Position numbers and translations under genes: made by a program
Shown: positions 52,849 through 61,202 of the stretch, piece after piece
Layout: each line of letters starts with the position of its first letter
Numbering within the stretch: position 1 is the stretch's first letter
Source: Glycocaulis alkaliphilus
GTDB taxonomy: Bacteria; Pseudomonadota; Alphaproteobacteria; Caulobacterales; Maricaulaceae
Assembly: GCF_004000605.1 (NCBI RefSeq)
Contig: NZ_CP018911.1
Location: 2,955,660-3,019,659 of the forward strand
Length of the DNA: 64,000 nt
Reading direction: 5' to 3'
The notes under the pieces: model-generated
Seen by the model: only the letters and a program-made list of their open reading frames with translations
Told to the model about the DNA's origin: nothing
Databases searched by the model: none

Positions 52849-54390
52849 TCAGCCCTCGCGCGGACGCTCGCCCGTTTCGCTGCCCGTGGCCCCGGCCTCC
52901 ACATCGTCGGCTTCCACTTCGCCGTCACCGGCAACCGCGTTGTCCTGACCGCCAAACGCATCGCCTGCCATCAGTGAGGTCTCTTCAGATGCGTCGCTTT
53001 CCGGCGGGGCATCATCACCATCCGTTTCCGGTTGCACGATCCCGGCCACCTCGAGCGCCGCTTCAGGCTGCAGGGTTTCGGTCTCGGTGATCACCGGACC
53101 TGCCTCGCTCTCCACACCCGCTTCCACGCTTTCAGCATCACGATTGACGCGCTCAGCCGAAGCATCGCCAGACAACGCCTCGGACGGCATGGGCGGCGGC
53201 GGCGGAATGTCCATGGACCGGGCTTCGGCGCGCGGATCGTGCGGCGTATCATCGCCAGCAGCCTCGATCTCCGGGGCAGGCATCTCGCCCGCGTCATCAG
53301 ACGACGCGCTGGCCACAGCCTCGGAAGGCTCACCCGCTTGCGCCTCAGAGCCGCCAGCTATGGCGTCTTCTTCATTATGGCCGTCCGCCGCACGAGCCGA
53401 AATAGCTGCCGCCGCAACAGGCGCCGCGACCATTGCGGCCGGCACGGTCTGCGCCTGTTCATCCGCAGGCGTTTCGGCCTGCGTCGCGGGAGCATCGCTA
53501 AGCGCGGCAGGTGTCTCACGGCGGGTCACCATTTCCTGCGGGGGGTGGCGCAGCACGTGGTCAGCCAGACGCGCAATGCGCGCTTCGAGACGCGCCGCGT
53601 CCCGCCAGCGATTGATGACGCCTGCAAACAGGAACAGGGTCACGCTGCCAGCCAGAGCCAGCAAGGCGGGAATGGCCGCGGTTTCGGCGCCATTGATGGC
53701 CACCGCACCGGCCAGCGTGATAATGAGGAAGGCCGGTACCCAGGCGAACCGCCAGGAACGCGCGCCAAGCGCCAGAAGCGCGCCCGCCAGCGTGATCGCG
53801 GCAAAGATCACCGCCCCTTCAAAGCCAGAAAATTGTGGCACCAGCTCCACAAGACTGTCCGACACGGCAGGCACCGCTTCGGCAAGCCGGGCATCGGCCA
53901 GACCTGGCTGGACGGCCACCAGCGCCGAAAACACGTCAAATGCGGGAAGGCCGTCAGCCAGACCGGGCGCCAAAAGGGCCAGCAGGGCCAGCATTTGCGG
54001 CCAGACAATCACAAGCGCAAGAACCGTGAGCGCGAGAACCGTCAGTAGCCAGTTTGCATTACGCGAGACGCCGGCGCGCGACAGGATGCTGGTATTGTCC
54101 TGGCTGGTGCGCGTCCAGCTATTGGTGCGGTAATTGACCACCGCGACCGGGCTGGAGCGCCGTTTCGGGCCGGGCTGCAGGCGGATCACCGCAGCATAGT
54201 CACCGGCATCGAGCGCAAAATCGCGCTTGCCGATCCGCACAGGGTGACGTTCGCCGTCCAGATCCTGAATACGGCGCTCGTCAGCGCGAGCGCGCGGATC
54301 CGAGCCGATCACCTGTCCCGGCGCTACGTAAAAATCGATCGCGCGGCTTCCAAAACGCTGGGTAGCGTGAGCTGTTGGCAGTATCGCCAT
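52849..54390 (-). CDS. Membrane protein with long acidic tail, unknown function
   Basis: 513 residues from the ATG at 54390. The first 100 residues are soluble, followed by several membrane helices at about 110-265 and a low-complexity Ala/Glu/Asp-rich tail of about 220 residues. No domain was recognised. Convergent with ptsH, whose stop it touches, and divergent from ahcY. Confidence 0.7.
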   Translation of the reverse strand: MAILPTAHATQRFGSRAIDFYVAPGQVIGSDPRARADERRIQDLDGERHPVRIGKRDFALDAGDYAAVIRLQPGPKRRSSPVAVVNYRTNSWTRTSQDNTSILSRAGVSRNANWLLTVLALTVLALVIVWPQMLALLALLAPGLADGLPAFDVFSALVAVQPGLADARLAEAVPAVSDSLVELVPQFSGFEGAVIFAAITLAGALLALGARSWRFAWVPAFLIITLAGAVAINGAETAAIPALLALAGSVTLFLFAGVINRWRDAARLEARIARLADHVLRHPPQEMVTRRETPAALSDAPATQAETPADEQAQTVPAAMVAAPVAAAAISARAADGHNEEDAIAGGSEAQAGEPSEAVASASSDDAGEMPAPEIEAAGDDTPHDPRAEARSMDIPPPPPMPSEALSGDASAERVNRDAESVEAGVESEAGPVITETETLQPEAALEVAGIVQPETDGDDAPPESDASEETSLMAGDAFGGQDNAVAGDGEVEADDVEAGATGSETGERPREG

Positions 54391-54633
54391 GCCTGGTTTT
54401 CCCCTCATCACGCGCCATACTCGTGCTCGTCACGGCTGTAAGCCAATGGCACAGACGCCCCTCATTAACAGAGTGTATACAAAAAACGGGCCGGTTTAAC
54501 CTCTTGTTTGCAAATTCCCTGTGTCAAAGCCGTGACAGCCCCGGCGCGCCGTTTGCGCTGTACCCGCGCGGGGGTTATACACCACGCATATCAAGCACTC
54601 CCGCTTTTGAATTCCGCGAAAGAAGGATCATCC

Positions 54634-56052
<1,419 letters not shown>

Positions 56053-56078
56053 GCGTTCAGCCTTTTTGCGCATGAAAC

Positions 56079-56112
56079 AGCCCCGGCGGAGCGATCCGCC
56101 GGGGCTTTTTTT
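56079..56112 (+). terminator. Rho-independent terminator of ahcY
   Basis: A perfect 12-bp stem (56079-56090 with 56095-56106) with a GCGA loop and a run of seven T. The following convergent acyltransferase gene ends in the T run itself (TAA at 56111-56113). Confidence 0.93.
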
Positions 56113-56983
56113 ACTGCCGGCCCCAGGCAAGCGCTTCCGCCTGCTGGAGGATTGAGGCGGTGGCTTCGGCCTCGCTGCCCGGTATCTCGCGGGCGGGGAC
56201 AGGGTCTGAAAAGCGTAAGCGGTAGGTCTTGCCGCGCTGGCGCATCAGCCCGTGGAAGAGCGTTATATCGCGCAGCTCCTCATGGATCTGGTCCAGCGCA
56301 TAGAAGGCAATAGGCATGGACTGGCGCACGCCCAGCGTCACCACCGGCGTATTGAAGCGCCGGGCGAGCGAGATCGCCGTCGGCGCCCACGGCTCCTCCA
56401 CCAGACCCCAGCGTCTCCAGCGCCAGCGCGCCATGCGCCCCGAAGGGAAGATGGCAAGGCACCGGCCCTGATTGAGCGCTTCCATCGACCCACGCAGCGT
56501 ATCGCGGGCGTTGGCCCGGCTGCGCGCATTCTTGCGCCATTCCACCGGGATCAGCATGTCTTCAAGGCCCGGACAGACGCGCAGCGCATCCCGGTTGGCC
56601 AGAAAGCAAAGATCAGGGCGCTTTTCCCGGATCGCCTGCCACAGCGCAATGCCGTCTGCGATGCCGCCGGGATGATTGCCGATAATCACCACCGGGCCGG
56701 TATCTGGAATGGCATCAAGCCCGTGCGTGTTTACCGTCAGGGCCAGATAGTCCGCCGCCCAGTCGAACGCTTCGCGCGCGCGCATCGGCCTTACCGTATC
56801 GACCATATCGATGGCATCGCGATAACCCATCAGCGCGCCTGCCGTGGGCCGGACCACATTCCACAGCCAGGGATGTTTTCTCAGACGCGGCGCGCGTTCA
56901 TCGATCAGCTGATCGACAAGTTCCTTCGCCGACTGGGGCGGCGCCGGGGGAATAGGATAGAGGTCGGCAGGGTACTGGCTCAT
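56111..56983 (-). CDS. Putative acyltransferase (PlsC/hemolysin-like)
   Basis: 290 residues. The motif VVIIGNHPGGIADGIA is the histidine-aspartate site of the lysophospholipid acyltransferase group in its HPxGG-type variant, and FPSGRMA stands in place of FPEG. It probably acylates a glycerophospholipid or amino lipid. An unusually Arg/Trp-rich patch (MARWRWRRWG) follows. The stop lies within the ahcY terminator. Confidence 0.82.
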   Translation of the reverse strand: MSQYPADLYPIPPAPPQSAKELVDQLIDERAPRLRKHPWLWNVVRPTAGALMGYRDAIDMVDTVRPMRAREAFDWAADYLALTVNTHGLDAIPDTGPVVIIGNHPGGIADGIALWQAIREKRPDLCFLANRDALRVCPGLEDMLIPVEWRKNARSRANARDTLRGSMEALNQGRCLAIFPSGRMARWRWRRWGLVEEPWAPTAISLARRFNTPVVTLGVRQSMPIAFYALDQIHEELRDITLFHGLMRQRGKTYRLRFSDPVPAREIPGSEAEATASILQQAEALAWGRQ

Positions 56984-57009
56984 CGCGCCCTAGTTCAAAC
57001 GGGTTTGCG

Positions 57010-57375
57010 TCAGTTGCAAGCCCTCAGCGCGGATACGGCCAGCTTGGCCGTCACATCCCGGCACAGCGCCGGATCCCCGCCGCAGCAATCGGCGATGAGA
57101 AAGCTGACGAGCTCTGCTGTCGCCACCAGATTGGCGGCATAAATGCGCTGTCGGCCAGCTTTCTCCACCTGCGCGAGACCCGCCGCAGTCAGCACCGCCA
57201 GATGGGCGGAAAGATTGCTGGGACTGATAGCTAGCTGTTCGGCCAGCATGCCTGCGGCAAGCCCTTTGGGGCCTGCAGCGACAAGGGCGCGGAATATGCG
57301 CAGCCTGCCCTCATGGGCGAGGGCGGAGAGCTGGGCGCAGGCTTGCGCTTCGGCAAGTTCGGGACGATCTGACAT
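57010..57375 (-). CDS. arsR: ArsR-family metalloregulator of the arsenic genes
   Basis: 121 residues with a winged-helix core (LSALAHEGRLRIFRALV, ISPSNLSAHLAVLTAAGL) and a C-terminal cysteine cluster (DCCGGDPALC) that probably binds arsenite. Divergent from arsC; the intergenic palindrome lies just before both starts. Confidence 0.92.
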   Translation of the reverse strand: MSDRPELAEAQACAQLSALAHEGRLRIFRALVAAGPKGLAAGMLAEQLAISPSNLSAHLAVLTAAGLAQVEKAGRQRIYAANLVATAELVSFLIADCCGGDPALCRDVTAKLAVSALRACN

Positions 57376-57409
57376 TTCATTTCAATACTTCTTGAAATAT
57401 TGAAATGTC
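57371..57409. promoter_or_regulatory. Palindromic operator between arsR and arsC
   Basis: Perfect 10-base arms CATTTCAATA (57378-57387) and TATTGAAATG (57398-57407), with outer GACATTTC/GAAATGTC symmetry (57371-57378, 57402-57409). It is AT-rich and overlaps the arsR start codon, ideal for ArsR binding that blocks both promoters until arsenite is present. Confidence 0.85.
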
Positions 57410-57451
57410 AAGGCTAGAGATCGGGAAAGCCCGCGCCACGGAAAGCCGCCC

Positions 57452-57955
57452 ATGATCCGCATTCTTGTCCTGTGTACCGGAAACTCCGCCCGCTCCATCC
57501 TGGGTGAGGCCCTGTTCAATGCGCTGGGTGCGGGGAAAATCACCGCCATCTCCGCCGGGTCGAAGCCCAAGGGCGAACCGCACCCCATTGCCCTGGAGAC
57601 ACTTGTCCGCCACGGCCTCCCGGCTGAGGGCTATAGTTCCAAGAGCTGGGATGTGTTTGCGGGAGCGGATGCGCCTGAAATCCACGGCGTCATCACGGTG
57701 TGCGATTCCGCCGCCAGCGAGGCCTGCCCGATCTGGCCCGGCGCGCCGGTGCAGGTCCATTGGGGCTTGCCAGACCCCGCCTATGTGACGCCGGATGCCG
57801 CCTGCCGCGAGGCATTCGAGCAAACCTATCTGGCCCTCAAAGCCCGTGTCGAAGCGGTGCTGGCGTTTGACGGTGATCTGACTGATCCCGCCAGTCTCAA
57901 AGCCGCCCTGAAGGCCGCGCATGACGGCGCAGCCCTGCCAGACTTCCAGCCCTGA
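57452..57955 (+). CDS. arsC: Arsenate reductase, LMW-phosphatase type
   Basis: 167 residues. The P-loop CTGNSARS starts with catalytic C8; C84 and C92 ([10 protein letters not shown]) fit the relay of thioredoxin-linked ArsC enzymes, and D108 in WGLPDPA is the general acid. It reduces arsenate to arsenite for export by the next gene. The acr3 start lies 12 bases downstream. Confidence 0.9.
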   Translation: MIRILVLCTGNSARSILGEALFNALGAGKITAISAGSKPKGEPHPIALETLVRHGLPAEGYSSKSWDVFAGADAPEIHGVITVCDSAASEACPIWPGAPVQVHWGLPDPAYVTPDAACREAFEQTYLALKARVEAVLAFDGDLTDPASLKAALKAAHDGAALPDFQP

Positions 57956-57966
57956 GAGACATCTCT

Positions 57967-59022
57967 ATGACCGTACAGAAGGACGCTGCGCCTGCCGGGA
58001 TCGGCCCGTTTGAAAAATGGCTCTCGGTCTGGGTCGGCCTTGCGATTATTGCCGGTATCGCGCTCGGCGCGCTTGTACCGGGCGCGTTCGGCTTTCTGGC
58101 CGGGCTGGAATACGCCTCTGTCAATCTGGCGGTGGCCGTCCTCATCTGGGCGATGGTCTTCCCGATGATGGTGAATGTCGATTTCGGCGCGCTGATGCGT
58201 GTGGGCGAGAGGCCCAAGGGCCTCATCATCACCTTGGTGGTAAACTGGCTCATCAAGCCCTTCACCATGGCGCTGCTGGCTGTCGTCTTCTTTGAGGGCG
58301 TGTTCGCCCGCTTCATCGAGCCGGAGAACGCAGAACAATACATCGCGGGCCTCATCATTCTCGGCGCCGCGCCCTGCACCGCCATGGTGTTTGTCTGGTC
58401 GCAACTCACCAAAGGCGATCCGGCCTACACCCTCGTTCAGGTGTCGGTGAATGACGCGATCATGGTCGTTGCTTTCGCGCCCATCGTGGCCCTGCTGCTG
58501 GGCGTCACCTCCATCTCGGTACCGTGGGAGACGCTTGTTCTCTCGGTCGTGCTCTATGTGGTGATCCCGCTGGCCGCTGGCATTGCTGTGCGCCGCTGGC
58601 TGATCCGCTCTGGCGGCATGGCGCGGCTGGACGGGTTCAATGCGGCGATAAAGCCGGTTTCCATCAGCGCCCTGATCGCCACCGTCGTGCTGCTTTTCGG
58701 CTTTCAGGGCGGGACGATCCTGTCCCAACCGCTGGTGATAGCCATGATCGCGGTGCCCATCATCATCCAGTCCTACGCCATTTTCGCGCTCGCCTATGGC
58801 GCGGCCTGGATGTGGAAGGTGCCGCATAACGTGGCCGCACCCTGCGCGCTCATTGGCACCTCGAACTTCTTCGAGCTGGCAGTCGCCGTCGCCATCGGGC
58901 TCTTCGGGCTCAATTCCGGGGCGGCGTTGGCCACGGTAGTCGGCGTGCTGGTGGAGGTGCCGGTCATGCTCTCGCTGGTGGCGCTCGCCAACCGGACACG
59001 CGCGAAATTCCCTGCGGAGTAA
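57967..59022 (+). CDS. acr3: Arsenite efflux permease Acr3
   Basis: 351 residues with about ten membrane helices. The conserved cysteine segment [13 protein letters not shown] and the [11 protein letters not shown] stretch are hallmarks of Acr3. It exports arsenite at the inner membrane. Middle gene of arsC-acr3-arsH. Confidence 0.94.
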   Translation: MTVQKDAAPAGIGPFEKWLSVWVGLAIIAGIALGALVPGAFGFLAGLEYASVNLAVAVLIWAMVFPMMVNVDFGALMRVGERPKGLIITLVVNWLIKPFTMALLAVVFFEGVFARFIEPENAEQYIAGLIILGAAPCTAMVFVWSQLTKGDPAYTLVQVSVNDAIMVVAFAPIVALLLGVTSISVPWETLVLSVVLYVVIPLAAGIAVRRWLIRSGGMARLDGFNAAIKPVSISALIATVVLLFGFQGGTILSQPLVIAMIAVPIIIQSYAIFALAYGAAWMWKVPHNVAAPCALIGTSNFFELAVAVAIGLFGLNSGAALATVVGVLVEVPVMLSLVALANRTRAKFPAE

Positions 59023-59027
59023 ACCCG

Positions 59028-59747
59028 ATGAGCCTTGATCCCTCCACGCCCCATCTGGATGAGGACTGCTACCGCGATGTGAAGCCGGAGCGGCTCTTCC
59101 CGGCCGTCCGTGCCACGCACAGGCCGCGTATCCTGCTGCTCTACGGCTCGGTCCGCGACCGCTCATTCAGCCGCATGGCCACCGAGGAAGCTGCCCGCAT
59201 ACTTGAGCGGCTTGGCGCGGAAACGCGCATCTATAACCCGTCCGGCCTGCCCCTGCCCGACGATGCGGACGTGAGCCACCCCAAGGTGGCCGAACTGCGC
59301 GATCTGGTGATGTGGTCAGAAGGCATGGTCTGGTGCTCGCCTGAACGCCATGGCGCGATGACAGGCATCATGAAGGCGCAGATCGACTGGATACCGCTTT
59401 CACTCGGCGGGGTGAGACCCACACAAGGCAAGACGCTGGCCGTGATGCAGGTATCGGGCGGCTCGCAGAGCTTCAACACCGTCAACCAGCTGCGCGTGCT
59501 GGGCCGCTGGATGCGCCTCATCACCATCCCCAACCAGTCTTCGGTCCCCAAAGCCTGGCTGGAGTTTGATGAGCACGACCGGATGAAACCCTCCTCCCTC
59601 TATGACCGCATCATCGATGTGATGGAGGAGCTGGTGAAATTCACCCTGCTGACGCGCGATTGCGCCGATTATCTTGTCGACCGGTATAGCGAGCGCAAGG
59701 AAAGCGCTGCCGAAGTGTCAAAGCGCGTCGGCCAGCGCTCCATGTAG
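59028..59747 (+). CDS. arsH: Arsenical resistance flavoprotein ArsH
   Basis: 239 residues. The FMN-binding opening [20 protein letters not shown] and [20 protein letters not shown] are typical of ArsH, an NADPH-FMN oxidoreductase that oxidises trivalent organoarsenicals. It starts five bases after acr3. Its 3' end lies next to a partial copy of the region upstream of the gene at 60761. Confidence 0.94.
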   Translation: MSLDPSTPHLDEDCYRDVKPERLFPAVRATHRPRILLLYGSVRDRSFSRMATEEAARILERLGAETRIYNPSGLPLPDDADVSHPKVAELRDLVMWSEGMVWCSPERHGAMTGIMKAQIDWIPLSLGGVRPTQGKTLAVMQVSGGSQSFNTVNQLRVLGRWMRLITIPNQSSVPKAWLEFDEHDRMKPSSLYDRIIDVMEELVKFTLLTRDCADYLVDRYSERKESAAEVSKRVGQRSM

Positions 59748-59750
59748 CAG

Positions 59751-59895
59751 GCAAAGCTTATGGGGAAGCGGCGCCAGGCTGGAAGCGCACGCTGATCCAG
59801 CAAGGCAACTGCCCGTAATGAGCTTACGTCTCACCCTCCAGCTTGCCGCACCGGCGCCGCTACGCTCCGCCACCCGCCTGAGCCGCACCGGCTGA
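59751..59895 (+). pseudogene. Degenerate copy of the 5' region of the gene at 60761
   Basis: From about 59770 the sequence shares GGCGC-AGGCTGG--GCGCACGCTGA-CCA and then CCGT-ATGAGC with 60712-60765. The short frame after ATG 59818 reads MSLRLTLQLAAPAPLRSAT, resembling MSIFLALLLAAQTPQGSAI of the intact gene, then ends after about 25 residues. It is most likely the remnant of a duplicated small gene. It overlaps the 3' end of the lipoprotein gene on the other strand. Confidence 0.55.
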
Positions 59896-60531
59896 ACGGC
59901 CGGGGCCACGGCGCCCCCCGCCCGGACGGGGGCCGGAAACATCGGGCCGGCCAATCACGCGCAGGCAGTCCGGTCCGGTGAGTTCCGCCGTGAGCGGATA
60001 ACTCCGGAACTGTTCCACCCGGCCCTGGACAGCCGCCCGGCTCTCATCATCAAGCCGCGCCGCCGCATTGAGTACGGCGGGCTGGAGCCGGTTGAGGCCG
60101 AGCGAGCGTTCCCGCAAGTTGCGCTGATATATCCCGGCCCACACCGCAGCCGCTTCCATGTCTCCGGCATCAAAATAATGCTGCGCCAGCGCAGCCTGTG
60201 ATGCGCCCCATCCGGCACTGGCCGCGCGAAGCCAGGCGTCCTGCTGCAAATCCTCATCGCCCTGCCGCCCATGGCAGACCCCCGCATCGTGAAGGGCCAT
60301 CTCGTATCCCGGACCCTGGCGCGCAAGGCAGACCAGAATGGGCAGTGCTGTATCGCACTGTCCGCCACTGATCATCGCAGTGGCCGTCCGGTAGGGATCG
60401 CCTGCCAGCCCCCCGCCCCGGCCCATCATGGCGTCTCCCCCCGGACCCCGGCCGGGCGGACCATTACGCCCTGGCGAGCAGGCCACAAGAAATACCAGTA
60501 GTACCGCTGCCACACTGATCGCCCAGCGCAT
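59860..60531 (-). CDS. Putative lipoprotein with Sel1/TPR-like helices
   Basis: 223 residues. A lipoprotein signal is clear, with LVACS and lipidation at C18. A Gly/Arg/Met-rich stretch follows, then cysteine-containing helical repeats (ALPILVCLARQGPGYEMALHDAG, ASQAALAQHYFDAGDMEAAAVWAG), and a Gly/Arg/Pro-rich tail. No defined function. It lies between two copies of a duplicated segment. Confidence 0.75.
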   Translation of the reverse strand: MRWAISVAAVLLVFLVACSPGRNGPPGRGPGGDAMMGRGGGLAGDPYRTATAMISGGQCDTALPILVCLARQGPGYEMALHDAGVCHGRQGDEDLQQDAWLRAASAGWGASQAALAQHYFDAGDMEAAAVWAGIYQRNLRERSLGLNRLQPAVLNAAARLDDESRAAVQGRVEQFRSYPLTAELTGPDCLRVIGRPDVSGPRPGGGRRGPGRSAGAAQAGGGA

Positions 60532-60760
60532 GATCCTGCTCCTTGTAAATGTCTGTCACGGCGGAGTTTGCCGCCTGCCGGCCGCAAGGCGGAGTTAAAC
60601 TTCAGTCAGCATCCGGTCATATCCGGCAGCTGCCTGGTCTCATTGCCGCAGAAGCGCCAGCCAGCGCTGCATGTAGCGGACAGGCATGGAGGGGCGACGT
60701 GGCGGCAAACCGGCGCTAGGCTGGGGGCGCACGCTGACCCAAGCAAAGGATCTGGCCGTC

Positions 60761-61129
60761 ATGAGCATATTTCTCGCCCTCCTGCTTGCCGCCCAGACGC
60801 CGCAAGGCTCCGCCATAGCGGGAAACTACACCGCCACCAGCGAGGCCGGCACGCAGTGCGCACTCGTCCTGATGCCGCCCGCAAGGCGTCCGCAAGGGGC
60901 AATGGCCCTGATGAGCGGCGCTGCGGGCCTCGCCGCCGTGTCGCCAGAGTGCGAACTCGCAATCGCCGAAACCATGTTCTGGCAGTTCGACGAAGAGGGC
61001 GGCGGACGCCTCGTCTTCGTGGACACTGCAGGCGATACGCTTTTTGCCGGCGAGCGGGCGAACGCGGACAGTCCCTGGCAGGGCGCCATGATCGATGGCG
61101 CGCGCATCCGCCTGGAGCGCAGCCGCTAG
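60761..61129 (+). CDS. Small exported protein of unknown function
   Basis: 122 residues from the ATG at 60761. The start MSIFLALLLAAQTPQGSAIA suggests a short signal peptide. The mature part is likely beta-rich (YTATSEAGTQCALVL, FWQFDEEGGGRLVFVD), with two cysteines. It resembles small bacterial protease-inhibitor-like beta barrels in length and layout, which is only a guess. A remnant copy of its 5' region is near 59818. Confidence 0.65.
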   Translation: MSIFLALLLAAQTPQGSAIAGNYTATSEAGTQCALVLMPPARRPQGAMALMSGAAGLAAVSPECELAIAETMFWQFDEEGGGRLVFVDTAGDTLFAGERANADSPWQGAMIDGARIRLERSR

Positions 61130-61150
61130 CCCTTGTAACGCTAGAAGGCA

Positions 61151-61182
61151 AAAGGCCGCCCCGAAACCTCGGAGCGGCCTTT
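61151..61182. terminator. Hairpin terminator between convergent genes
   Basis: Stem AAAGGCCGC (61151-61159) with GCGGCCTTT (61174-61182), extended by CCGA/TCGG inside. It lies between the stop at 61129 and the autotransporter stop at 61203 and can serve both directions. Confidence 0.8.
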
Positions 61183-61202
61183 CGGTTTACGGGCCTGGCG
61201 CC

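Noticed and set aside
54440..54633. SAH or SAM riboswitch upstream of ahcY
   Set aside because: The expected conserved cores were not recognised by eye in the leader.
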